Origin: Rhizobacter sp.
GTDB taxonomy: Bacteria > Pseudomonadota > Gammaproteobacteria > Burkholderiales > Burkholderiaceae_C
Length of the DNA: 63,345 nt
NCBI GenBank assembly: GCA_025350965.1
Contig: JANXWV010000052.1
Coordinates: forward strand, 1 to 63,345
Direction of reading: 5' to 3'
The notes under the pieces were generated by a model. That model saw only the letters and a list, made by a program, of their open reading frames with translations. It ran no database searches and had not been told where the DNA came from. The translations under genes were made by a program, and so were the position numbers. Numbering within the stretch: position 1 is the first letter of the stretch; each line of letters begins with the position of its first letter. This document shows, in pieces, positions 9,639 through 17,008 of this stretch.

Positions 9639-9813
9639 GGGCGCTCACAGCGCCCTCGGGGAAGCGGGCGGGCCGGGGTGCAGTCGAGAGCGAGCCCCGG
9701 CGGCTGCCGTCCCGCTTCCCTGTCCTTTGGGATCCCTCCCGACCCGGGCAAGCCCTGTGGGTGATGGCGGCTGCGCTGCGCGACCCTGCGCAGCCCTTCT
9801 CGCACCATCACCC
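9639..9813 (+). promoter_or_regulatory. Structured leader upstream of the Bug-family receptor
   Basis: Three stem-loops lie in order before the receptor start at 9827. The first is GGGCGCT (9639-9645) with AGCGCCC (9649-9655). The second is a perfect 10-bp stem, 9659-9668 with 9711-9720 (GGGAAGCGGG / CCCGCTTCCC), enclosing a 6-bp stem, 9673-9678 with 9695-9700. The third pairs GGGTGATGG (9759-9767) with CCATCACCC (9805-9813) and, inside it, GGCTGCGC (9769-9776) with GCGCAGCC (9788-9795). No Shine-Dalgarno is evident between 9813 and the ATG. It could be a leader RNA with a regulatory role, but GC-rich DNA gives hairpins easily. Confidence 0.35.
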
Positions 9814-9826
9814 GAGGCCTGCCGCC

Positions 9827-10840
9827 ATGTTGCACCCACGCCCTGCCGCTGCGCTGTTAAAGCGCCGTCATCTGCTTCTGGGTGCCGGTGCGTCTTGCCT
9901 GCCGAGCGCACTCTTCGCGCAGGCTGCCTGGCCGAACAAGCCGGTGCGCATCGTCGTGCCGTTCGCGCCGGCCGGTACCACCGACATCCTGGCCCGCGCA
10001 CTCGCGCCGGAACTGGGCAAGGCGTTCGGGCAGGTCTTCATCATCGACAACCGGCCCGGCGCGGGTGGCAACCTGGGTGCCGATATGGTGGCCAAGTCGG
10101 CGCCCGATGGCTACACCCTGCTGATGGGCACGGTCGGCACGCATGCCATCAATGCCGCGCTGTACCCGAAGATGCCGTTCGACCCGGTGCGCGACTTCAC
10201 CCCCATCGTGCAGGTGGCCGGCGTGCCGAACGTGCTGGTCATGAACCCGGCCAAGGCCGAGGCGCTGAAGATCAACAGCGTGGCCGACCTGATTCGGTAT
10301 GCCCGCGCGCACCCTGGCGAGCTGAACATGGCGTCGAGCGGCAACGGCACGTCGATCCACCTGTCGGGAGAGCTCTTCAAGAGCATGACAGGCACCTTCA
10401 TGACGCACTTCCCCTACCGCGGCTCGGGCCCCGCCTTGCTCGACCTGATGGGCGGCACCATGGACCTGATGTTCGACAACCTGCCATCGGCGCTGCCGCA
10501 GATCAAGGCCGGCAAGTTGAAGGCGCTGGCCGTGACGAGCGCGCAGCGCAGCGCGGCCGTGCCCGAGCTGCCGACCATCGCCGAGGCGGGCCCGGTCAAG
10601 GGCTTCGATGCGAGTTCGTGGTTCGGCTTGTTCGCGCCAGCCGGCACGCCGGCCGACCTCGTGAACCGCATCCAGCAGGAAACAGCCAAGTCGTTCGCCG
10701 CGCCGGCGTTCAAGGAGCGCTTGCTGTCACAAGGCGCGATCCCAGGCGGCCAGCCGCCAGCCGAGTTCGTGGCCTTCATCGCGGCCGAGACGAAGAAGTG
10801 GGCGCAGGTGGTGAAGGCGTCGGGGGCGAAGGTGGATTGA
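9827..10840 (+). CDS. Bug/TctC-family periplasmic solute-binding protein
   Basis: Receptor of the Bug family (tripartite tricarboxylate transporter receptor), 337 residues, binding carboxylates or similar small organic anions in the periplasm. The N-terminus has a twin-arginine-like signal ([12 protein letters not shown], cleavage after ALFAQA). The mature start [16 protein letters not shown] and the segments [12 protein letters not shown] and [12 protein letters not shown] are family hallmarks. No TctA/TctB membrane genes are adjacent, which is normal for the many orphan Bug receptors of Burkholderiales. Ligand unknown. Upstream in-frame codons exist but would precede the signal peptide. Confidence 0.88.
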   Translation: MLHPRPAAALLKRRHLLLGAGASCLPSALFAQAAWPNKPVRIVVPFAPAGTTDILARALAPELGKAFGQVFIIDNRPGAGGNLGADMVAKSAPDGYTLLMGTVGTHAINAALYPKMPFDPVRDFTPIVQVAGVPNVLVMNPAKAEALKINSVADLIRYARAHPGELNMASSGNGTSIHLSGELFKSMTGTFMTHFPYRGSGPALLDLMGGTMDLMFDNLPSALPQIKAGKLKALAVTSAQRSAAVPELPTIAEAGPVKGFDASSWFGLFAPAGTPADLVNRIQQETAKSFAAPAFKERLLSQGAIPGGQPPAEFVAFIAAETKKWAQVVKASGAKVD

Positions 10841-10849
10841 AGTCAATAC

Positions 10850-10947
10850 TTCACCGCAGAGGGACGGAGTTGACGGAGTGGTCGCAGAGTCAAAATCTCG
10901 GGCCTTCACTCTGCGAAACTCCGCCAACTCCGTCCCCCTGCGGTGAA
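10850..10947. repeat. Long imperfect inverted repeat between the Bug receptor and the ArnT-like gene
   Basis: Left arm 10850-10890 and right arm 10908-10947 match over about 40 bases with three substitutions and one gap, around a 17-base loop. Sequence at the ends is TTCACCGCAG ... CTGCGGTGAA and the arms contain GGACGGAGTT. The right arm ends inside the start codon of the next gene. It resembles REP-like intergenic palindromes and could terminate the receptor transcript. Confidence 0.75.
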
Positions 10948-12452
10948 TGAATTTGTCTTCGACATCGTCCGTACAACCAGCGCCGTTTCAACGCCCCGCC
11001 ACCCTGCTCGGCCTGCTCGCCGTCTGGCTGCTCGCCACCCTCGGCATGCGCCCGCTGCTCGTGCCCGACGAGGGCCGCTACGCGAACGTGGCGCGTGAAA
11101 TGTTGTTGGGCGACGGGCTCGTGCCCACGCTGAACGGCCTGCCGTTCTTCCACAAGCCGCCGCTGATGTACTGGCTCGACATGGCTTTGATGCAGCTCGT
11201 CGGGCCCACGCCGTTCGCCGGCCGCTTCGCCTCGATGCTCGGCGCGTGGCTGATGGGCGCGGCGCTGTTTTTCGCGCTGCGGCGCTGGCACGGGCCGCGC
11301 GCAGCAAGCATCACGCTCGGGGTTCTCGCGACCTGCCCGTTCTTCTTCATCGGCGCGCAGTATGCGAACCACGACATGCTGGTAGGCGGGCTGATCAGCG
11401 CCGCCGTGCTGGCGCTGGCGCGTGCGCTCGACGAACCCGCCGGTGCGCCGGTGTCGCTGCGCTGGCTCGTGACCGGCTGGGTGCTGTGCGCGCTGGCCGT
11501 GCTGGCCAAGGGGCTGATCGGCTTCGTGCTGCCCGCGTTGGTCATCGGCCCATGGCTGCTGGCGCAGGGGCGCTGGCGCGACATGCTGAAGTTGCTGCAC
11601 CCGCTCGCACTGGGCGCCTTCGCCCTGGTCGCACTGCCGTGGTTCGTGCTGATGCAGCAGCGCTATCCGGGCTTCTTCGACTACTTCGTGATGGAGCAGC
11701 ACTTCCGCCGCTTTGCGCAGACGAACTTCAACAACGTGCACCCGTTCTGGTTCTTCGTGGCCGTGCTGCCTGCACTCACGCTGCCGTGGAGCGCGTGGGC
11801 GCCAGCTGCGGCGCAGCGCTTGTGGCGCGAACGGCCCTTGATGCTCGGCCTGCTGCTGTGGTGGGTGATCGCGGTGGTCGGCTTCTTCTCGATCCCCAGC
11901 TCCAAGCTCGTCGGCTATGTGTTGCCGGCGCTCGCGCCGTGGTGCGCGCTGCTCGGCCTGACGATCGCGGCAAGTCGGGGCACCGCATGGCGCTGGGTGA
12001 TGGGCGCGTCGGCGCTGCTGTGCGTGGCCGTGGTCGTGGGCTTGACGTTCAAGTCGCCGCACTCGAACCGCGCGGCGGCACTCGCGCTGGCCGCGCAGAT
12101 GGCGGGCACCGACCAGGTCGTGATGATCGATGAGTACGCCTACGACCTGCCCTTCTATGCCCGGCTCACGAAGCCGGTGCTGATCGCCAGCGACTGGGCC
12201 GACCCGGCCCTGCCCACGCGCGACAACTGGCGCAAGGAGCTGTTCGACGCTGCCCGCTTCGACCCCGCCATGGGCCGGCGCGTGCTGTGGCCGCTGGCGC
12301 AGCTGGCCGCGCTGCCGTGCGGGGCGGGTGCGGTCTGGTACGTGGTGCCGGCCGGGGCCTCGGCCCGTATCGCCGGGTTGGCCGGCTTGGTGCGGACCTA
12401 TACCGATGCGCAAACGGAGCTCTGGCGCGGCCCCGCGCGGGCCTGCCCGTGA
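10947..12452 (+). CDS. ArnT-like glycosyltransferase (GT83/PMT superfamily)
   Basis: Polytopic inner-membrane glycosyltransferase, 501 residues, that transfers a sugar from an undecaprenyl-phosphate donor to a lipid or protein acceptor at the periplasmic face; the family type is ArnT (lipid A aminoarabinose transferase). The LVPDEGRYANVAREML motif (D41, E42) in the first periplasmic loop is the catalytic signature, followed by FFHKPPLMYW. About a dozen hydrophobic segments follow. The start codon at 10947 lies at the edge of a long inverted repeat, so the ribosome binding region would be double-stranded in the RNA. It is followed after 31 bases by gtrA. No arnBCAD genes are present, so the sugar is unknown. 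Confidence 0.85.
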   Translation: MNLSSTSSVQPAPFQRPATLLGLLAVWLLATLGMRPLLVPDEGRYANVAREMLLGDGLVPTLNGLPFFHKPPLMYWLDMALMQLVGPTPFAGRFASMLGAWLMGAALFFALRRWHGPRAASITLGVLATCPFFFIGAQYANHDMLVGGLISAAVLALARALDEPAGAPVSLRWLVTGWVLCALAVLAKGLIGFVLPALVIGPWLLAQGRWRDMLKLLHPLALGAFALVALPWFVLMQQRYPGFFDYFVMEQHFRRFAQTNFNNVHPFWFFVAVLPALTLPWSAWAPAAAQRLWRERPLMLGLLLWWVIAVVGFFSIPSSKLVGYVLPALAPWCALLGLTIAASRGTAWRWVMGASALLCVAVVVGLTFKSPHSNRAAALALAAQMAGTDQVVMIDEYAYDLPFYARLTKPVLIASDWADPALPTRDNWRKELFDAARFDPAMGRRVLWPLAQLAALPCGAGAVWYVVPAGASARIAGLAGLVRTYTDAQTELWRGPARACP

Positions 12453-12483
12453 CCGCCATGCGACGGCGCGGTTCGTGCCCGTG

Positions 12484-12870
12484 ATGACGCGGTTCCTGCC
12501 TGCGCTGAAGCAGTTCCTGCGATACGCCTCGGTCGGCGCCGTGGCCACCGCCGTGCACTACGCGCTGCTGGTGCTGGCAGTCGAAGCCTTGGGCTGGCCC
12601 GCGTTCGTCGCGTCGGGCTTCGGTGCGGTGGTGGGCGCGCAGGTGGCCTATGCCGGCAACCGCCACTTCACGTTCGCGCACCACGGCGAGGTGCGCGCCT
12701 CATGGCCGCGCTTCCAGGCCACGGCGCTGGCTGGCGCCCTGCTGGGCATGGCCATCGTCGCGCTCGGCGTGCGCCTGGGCACGCACTACGTGCTGGCCCA
12801 GATGGCCGCGACCGGCGTGAGCCTGGTGCTGACCTTCGCGATCAACCGGGTCTGGGCGTTTCGCGCTTGA
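12484..12870 (+). CDS. GtrA-family membrane protein (lipid-linked sugar flippase)
   Basis: Small four-helix membrane protein of the GtrA family, 128 residues, thought to flip undecaprenyl-phosphate-sugar across the inner membrane. Family marks are FLRYASVGAVATAVHY at the start, GNRHFTF in the first loop and FAINRVWAF at the end. GTG at 12481 is an alternative start. It pairs functionally with the GT2 enzyme at 13717, which would make the lipid-linked sugar, and with the ArnT-like enzyme upstream, which would use it. The last 29 bases overlap the 3' end of the convergent deacetylase gene. Confidence 0.85.
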   Translation: MTRFLPALKQFLRYASVGAVATAVHYALLVLAVEALGWPAFVASGFGAVVGAQVAYAGNRHFTFAHHGEVRASWPRFQATALAGALLGMAIVALGVRLGTHYVLAQMAATGVSLVLTFAINRVWAFRA

Positions 12871-13720
12871 CTGCCGTGGCCGGCTTGGCAACGCGCCAAA
12901 CGCGCCCGAGCGTCACGCCGGCGGCCGCCAGGTCTTGATCGAACGCGTCGCTCGCGAGGTAGCGAAGCTCGCGCACGCGGGCGTCGGCAATGGCATCCGG
13001 CGGGTCGCCGGCCGCGCGCTCGCCGGGGTGGCAGAACAGCAGGCCGCCCTTGGCCGGCAGGTCGGCGAGCCAGCGCTGCATCAGGCCGCGGTAGTCGCGC
13101 GCCTGGAAGCCGTAGGCGCCGAGCAGTGCCGGGTTGTGCGCCAGCTCGCGCCGCGCCAGTTCGGTGCCCAGCGCACGCCCGCCGGTGCGCTCGATCAGCA
13201 TGCGCTTCAGCGCCGAGCCCCGCCCGATCACGCGCGCCGTGCTGCGCACCGCAGGCAGCGGCTGAACGTGCTCGACCATGTCGAGCAGGATGTCGCGCAG
13301 CGTGGGCAGGTGGTGCACGTGCTGGTGCCCATCAACGAACGCCGGCGGCTTGCCGTGCAGCGCGATGAAGGCCTTGAGTTGGGCATGCACCTCGTGCCGC
13401 ACCTCGGCGCGCGGCAGGCGGCGCAGGTGCGCACGGGCGATCAGCGCCGGCAGCGCCGGGAACACAGGCCACAGGCGCGCCAGGCTCGGGCTCAGCGGCC
13501 GGCCTTCGGTGAAGTTCAGGTGCAGCCCCACATCGACCGTGTCGGGCAGGCCCTGCAGCCAGCCCGCTGCAGCGGGCCAGTGCGGGCTGTTCGTGATGCA
13601 CGAAACGGCGCTGAGCCGGCGCGCGGCCGCCAGCCGTGCAATGCCGCGCGACAAGCCCGGCGCCAGGCCGAAATCGTCGGCGCACAGGGCCAGAACGCGC
13701 AAGCCGCCGGCGCCGCTCAC
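12842..13720 (-). CDS. hpnK: ChbG/HpnK-family carbohydrate deacetylase (YdjC-like)
   Basis: Metal-dependent deacetylase of the YdjC/ChbG family, 292 residues; HpnK members are linked to hopanoid or glycolipid modification. The metal site is visible as LCADDFGL near the start and DGHQHVHHLP in the middle. The start is a GTG at 13720 whose GTGA overlaps the stop of the glycosyltransferase upstream, so the two are translationally coupled. No hpn or shc genes are in view, so HpnK versus another sugar deacetylase is unresolved. Its 3' end overlaps gtrA. Confidence 0.8.
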   Translation of the reverse strand: MSGAGGLRVLALCADDFGLAPGLSRGIARLAAARRLSAVSCITNSPHWPAAAGWLQGLPDTVDVGLHLNFTEGRPLSPSLARLWPVFPALPALIARAHLRRLPRAEVRHEVHAQLKAFIALHGKPPAFVDGHQHVHHLPTLRDILLDMVEHVQPLPAVRSTARVIGRGSALKRMLIERTGGRALGTELARRELAHNPALLGAYGFQARDYRGLMQRWLADLPAKGGLLFCHPGERAAGDPPDAIADARVRELRYLASDAFDQDLAAAGVTLGRVWRVAKPATAVKRETPRPG

Positions 13721-14715
13721 GCCGCCGATGCCGCTGATGCCGGCGGCGGGGCCGCCACGTCGATCGCGCCGCGCCCGGCTTCGCTGCCCACCACGTACAC
13801 GGGGCGCTGCTTGACCTCGTCGAAGATGCGGCCCACGTACTCGCCGAGGATGCCGATCGAAAGCAGTTGCACGCCGCTGAAGAACGCCATGCCGGTGACG
13901 AGCGTGGCCCAGCCGGGCACGTCGTTGCCGTAGATGAAGTGGTCGCCGACGATCCACGCCGCGAACGCGATCGAGCTGAGCGCGATGACTACGCCGAGCG
14001 CGCTCCACAGCCGCAGCGGCGCGTTCGTGAACGCGGTGACGCCGGTGAACGCCAGCCGCGCCAGGCGCTTCATCGAGAAGGTGCTGACCCCTGCGTGGCG
14101 CTCGGCCGGCACGTAGGGAATGATCACGTTGTGGAACCCCACCCACGCGTACAGCCCCTTCATGAAGCGGTTGCGTTCGGGCAGTGACTTGAGCGCATCG
14201 ACCACGCGCCGGTCCATCAGCCGAAAGTCGCCTGCGTCCACCGGGATCGGCACCGCCGAGTTGCGGTTGACGAGGTGATAGAAGATCGCCGTGCCCAGGC
14301 GCTTGGCCCAGGTTTCGTCGGCCCGCGAGGCGCGCGCGGCGCACACCATGTCGGCCCCCGCCACCCACGCGGCCAGCATGTCGGGCACGAGCGACGCGGG
14401 GTGCTGCAGGTCGGCGTCCATCAGCAGCACCACGTCGCCGCCGGCCTTGTCGATGCCGGCCGTGAGCGCCGCTTCCTTGCCGAAGTTGCGCGACAGCCGC
14501 ACGTAGCGCACGCCCGGCCGCAACAGCCACGGCGCCATCGCGGCGGGCGTGGCGTCGCGGCTGCCGTCATCGATGACGATGATTTCCCAGCGGTCCGTCA
14601 AGGCCGCCAGTTGCTCGGTCAGCCCCGCCAGCAGGAGCCCCAGGTTCGCGGCTTCGTTGAAGGCCGGCACCACGCAGCTGATGGCGGGGCGGGCGGGGCG
14701 GGGGGCGTCGGTCAT
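13717..14715 (-). CDS. GT2 glycosyltransferase, dolichyl/undecaprenyl-phosphate sugar synthase type (GtrB/ArnC-like)
   Basis: Cytoplasmic-face GT2 enzyme, 332 residues, transferring a nucleotide-activated sugar to undecaprenyl phosphate. The A-fold shows ISCVVPAFNEAANL at the start, a VIDDGSRDAT motif, LLMDADLQHP (DxD-like), and two C-terminal membrane helices as in GtrB/ArnC. The ATG at 14715 has no good ribosome binding site. The frame stays open upstream through a GGCGT repeat to a TTG at 14832 that overlaps the stop of the endonuclease gene (TTGA), which would add 39 residues and couple translation to it. The encoded extension is repetitive (RHATP units), so I annotate the short form. Confidence 0.85.
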   Translation of the reverse strand: MTDAPRPARPAISCVVPAFNEAANLGLLLAGLTEQLAALTDRWEIIVIDDGSRDATPAAMAPWLLRPGVRYVRLSRNFGKEAALTAGIDKAGGDVVLLMDADLQHPASLVPDMLAAWVAGADMVCAARASRADETWAKRLGTAIFYHLVNRNSAVPIPVDAGDFRLMDRRVVDALKSLPERNRFMKGLYAWVGFHNVIIPYVPAERHAGVSTFSMKRLARLAFTGVTAFTNAPLRLWSALGVVIALSSIAFAAWIVGDHFIYGNDVPGWATLVTGMAFFSGVQLLSIGILGEYVGRIFDEVKQRPVYVVGSEAGRGAIDVAAPPPASAASAA

Positions 14716-14730
14716 GGAGCGGGCGGCGTT

Positions 14731-14785
14731 GGCGTGGCGTGGCGTGGCGTGGCGTGGCGTGGCGTGGCGTGGCGTGGCGTGGCGT
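14731..14785. repeat. Pentanucleotide microsatellite (GGCGT)11
   Basis: Eleven perfect copies of GGCGT, 55 bp, lying 16-70 bases upstream of the GT2 start on its coding strand (unit ACGCC). A pentamer changes the reading frame with each unit gained or lost. All three frames through the repeat are free of stops. With eleven units the TTG at 14832 is in frame with the transferase; with nine or twelve the TTG at 14836 would be. Such repeats are the substrate of slipped-strand phase variation. Confidence 0.95.
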
Positions 14786-14828
14786 GACTCTAAGCGGTGC
14801 ACACCATGCTGCGGCCGATGCCCGCGAC

Positions 14829-15644
14829 TCAATCAACCGAACGGTCGCTGTAGTTCTGCAAGTCGAGCGGGGTGATGGCGCTGGCTGTTACCAACTGGTA
14901 GTGACGCTCCGAGACGACCTTGACGTCCCCACCTTCTAGCGTTAACTCGAACATCGCGATTCGTTTGTCCGCCATGAACTGCGCCGAGACAGGGCGGCAA
15001 ATCAGTTGCGGAAACTTGGCTTCGCAACACGCAATGTCTTGCTGTGTCTGCACTACACCATGCTTGTCGCTTCCGCTTTTGGCCTGCACCGGAACAACGA
15101 ACTGTCGACCGAACTTGTCCACGCCCACGTAGACCTCGTCGATCTCGATCTGCCCCACACCAACCACTGTGGTGCGCAAGTGGTTTTGCAACGAGTACGT
15201 GGTGATGCCGAGGAATATGTCGATGAGCCTGTTGTAGCGCACCCGCGCCAAGAGCGCCTGCTCATCCCCGAGGGCATGCGCTGCAATCAGTTCGGGCGTG
15301 GCATCGGGGATCTTGATTGAAACCAGGTCAGCACGCGGCACGATGCGGTTCAGGCGCACTTGGCGAAAGCGGTACTTGCCCGCACCCGCGCCTTCGATGA
15401 TCCACTCCAGCCCCAGACCGGCAGTCGCCGAAATGCTGGGCGGCAACTCGGTGCGGTAGCGCATCGAGTAGATAACGTCGCCCAGGTTCTTTGGCAACAC
15501 GATCTTCAACTCAGAGGCAACGCCTTCAAACTCGGTTCGTGTGAACTCGAATCCCTCACCACCCAAAGCATGATGCTTCTGAAAGATGGCTTCGATGATC
15601 GCCGCATAGCGATTGGGGGCGCGCCCCTTGGGATCACGCGGCAT
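14829..15644 (-). CDS. Type II restriction endonuclease (PD-(D/E)XK-like) of the R-M system
   Basis: Putative restriction endonuclease, 271 residues. The role is inferred mainly from position: it follows a C5-cytosine methyltransferase and its ATG at 15644 overlaps the last 11 bases of that gene. A PD-(D/E)XK-like core is plausible at residues 164-189: IEIDEVYVGVD (E170, D176) then, after a short beta-hairpin, VPVQAKSG with Q187 and K189 in place of E-x-K. The flanking PRDPKGRAPNRYAAIIEAIF N-terminus is soluble. Base composition is clearly lower in GC than the surrounding genes, which suggests acquisition together with the methylase. Recognition sequence unknown. Confidence 0.75.
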   Translation of the reverse strand: MPRDPKGRAPNRYAAIIEAIFQKHHALGGEGFEFTRTEFEGVASELKIVLPKNLGDVIYSMRYRTELPPSISATAGLGLEWIIEGAGAGKYRFRQVRLNRIVPRADLVSIKIPDATPELIAAHALGDEQALLARVRYNRLIDIFLGITTYSLQNHLRTTVVGVGQIEIDEVYVGVDKFGRQFVVPVQAKSGSDKHGVVQTQQDIACCEAKFPQLICRPVSAQFMADKRIAMFELTLEGGDVKVVSERHYQLVTASAITPLDLQNYSDRSVD

Positions 15645-16929
15645 GTTGCAGCAGATCCGAATCGTCAACCGGCGGCAGTTTGCGAATGCGCTGGGCGATG
15701 ACGTCGCGCGGCACTTCAAAGTACGCCGCTGCCTGGCGCATGTCGCAAGTGAGCAGCGTCTTCAAACCCGGCTCGAGCACTTCTTGCGGCTTGATCGGCA
15801 ACGCGCCAAGCGCTTGCATCACGCAGGCCGCGACGGCCCGCCCGAGCAACGGCGGTACGCTGTTGCCGATCTGCCTGAACCCATGCCACTTGGTCGCGTG
15901 GAAGCGAAACCAATCGGGGTAGGAATGCAGACGCGCGGCCTCGCGCACGGTGATGACGCGCGGCAGAAACGGGTGAATCGGACGCGGCGACGTGAACGCT
16001 CCGCGCGCGCTGTCGGTGCCGGCACGCAGCGTGTTGCACAGACCTTCGGGGGGCAACTTGCGGAAGCGACTGATGGGCTCGGTTTGCCCATGCTCGGTGT
16101 CCGTGAAGCGTTGTCTGGACACTGCCGTGTGCTCGGTTCTCAGGCTTGACGTGAGCCAGTTCGCATCGAAGCGCCGGACATGGCCGAAGTCATGCGGATC
16201 AGAGTCCGCGCCACGCAAACGCTTCGCGTAAATCGCTTGGGTCGCCCACTTGACCTTGACCGCATCCACCTGTTCCAGCTCGGAAAACTCATCAGCGTCA
16301 GGCAGGTCTCCAATCGCGTCCCACACGGTTGAACGCGTCGCCAAAGGCAGTGGATACTGCGGCAGCTTTTGGTCAACTCGCGCGGCCATCAGGAACAAGC
16401 GGCGCCGGTCTTGAGGCACCCCGAAGTCCGCCGCATTCAAGACCTGATACGGCATCAAGACCCGATAGCCAATGTGGCCCAGCGCGGCGATCAACTCTTC
16501 CAGAAACGCAGCGTGCTTACCCAGCGTCAAGCCCTTGACGTTTTCAAACACGCAGTACTTCGGGCTCAGTTCCTGCACCAGACGAACGTAGTGAAAGACG
16601 AGTTGGTTGCGCGGATCGTCCAACGCCCGCTTGCCGATCATCGAGAAGCCCTGGCAGGGCGCGCCACCGAAGACCACGTCGATGTCTTGGTCCAACAGGC
16701 CGGCGCGCGATCGGATCGACGCGCCGGTCAAGTCCACAACGCTCGCGCAAATCGCCACCGAGTGAGGGAAGTTGTACTCATGCGTTGCGCAGTGAATCGG
16801 GTCAATTTCGACCGCCGCCGCCACATCAAACCCGGCCTGCTCAAACCCCAACGACAGCCCACCTGCGCCAGCGAAAAGGTCGATGCCGACGGGTCGACTG
16901 CGGCTGGAATCGTCGCGCGCGTTGTTCAT
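15634..16929 (-). CDS. DNA (cytosine-5-)-methyltransferase of the R-M system
   Basis: C5-cytosine methyltransferase, 431 residues, protecting the host from the linked endonuclease. All core motifs are in order: I DLFAGAGG (17-24), IV GGAPCQGFS with catalytic C92, VI ENVKG (129-133), VIII QDRRRLF (173-179), IX VREAARLHSYPD (328-339) and X QIGNSVPPLLG (353-363). The target-recognition part lies between VIII and IX. After motif X there is an extra tail of about 50 residues containing CDMRQAAAYFEVPRDVIAQR, which looks like a helix-turn-helix (395-416). That is unusual and might allow autoregulation. A LexA-like palindrome lies 30 bases upstream of the start. Lower GC than the neighbours indicates transfer. 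Confidence 0.93.
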   Translation of the reverse strand: MNNARDDSSRSRPVGIDLFAGAGGLSLGFEQAGFDVAAAVEIDPIHCATHEYNFPHSVAICASVVDLTGASIRSRAGLLDQDIDVVFGGAPCQGFSMIGKRALDDPRNQLVFHYVRLVQELSPKYCVFENVKGLTLGKHAAFLEELIAALGHIGYRVLMPYQVLNAADFGVPQDRRRLFLMAARVDQKLPQYPLPLATRSTVWDAIGDLPDADEFSELEQVDAVKVKWATQAIYAKRLRGADSDPHDFGHVRRFDANWLTSSLRTEHTAVSRQRFTDTEHGQTEPISRFRKLPPEGLCNTLRAGTDSARGAFTSPRPIHPFLPRVITVREAARLHSYPDWFRFHATKWHGFRQIGNSVPPLLGRAVAACVMQALGALPIKPQEVLEPGLKTLLTCDMRQAAAYFEVPRDVIAQRIRKLPPVDDSDLLQHAA

Positions 16930-16958
16930 CTGGACGCTTTCCGTTCATCGTGTGTCGT

Positions 16959-16974
16959 CTGTAGAAATATACAG
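16959..16974. promoter_or_regulatory. LexA-like SOS box (CTGT-N8-ACAG) upstream of the R-M operon
   Basis: CTGT AGAAATAT ACAG on the plus strand; read on the minus strand, the direction of the methylase, it is TACTGTATATTTCTACAG, half of it identical to the E. coli LexA consensus. It lies 30 bases before the methylase start codon, inside the likely promoter, and no other gene starts in this gap. It may bind LexA, or be an operator for the methylase itself. Confidence 0.55.
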
Positions 16975-16976
16975 TA

Positions 16977-16996
16977 GCCGCTGTAACCGCAGCGGC
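16977..16996 (-). terminator. Hairpin downstream of the acyl-CoA ligase
   Basis: Perfect 7-bp stem GCCGCTG / CAGCGGC with a 6-base loop, 12 bases beyond the ligase stop codon, followed on the minus strand by TACTGTATATTTCT, a poor T-tract. It could terminate the ligase transcript; it directly abuts the LexA-like box. Confidence 0.4.
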
Positions 16997-17008
16997 CTGG
17001 TGCACGCC

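Noticed and set aside
12842..14530. A single 562-codon minus-strand frame spanning the deacetylase and the transferase
   Set aside because: Only its second half encodes the deacetylase; the first half is the wrong frame of the GT2 gene. The GTGA overlap at 13717-13720 defines two separate genes.
14731..14785. GGCGT repeat as a CRISPR array or coding repeat on the plus strand
   Set aside because: Five-base units without spacers cannot be CRISPR. Plus-strand frames made of WRGVA units have no extension into a recognisable protein.
16977..16996. Hairpin near the LexA-like box as a C-protein box of the R-M system
   Set aside because: No controller (C) protein gene is present, and the hairpin is better placed as the end of the acyl-CoA ligase transcript.
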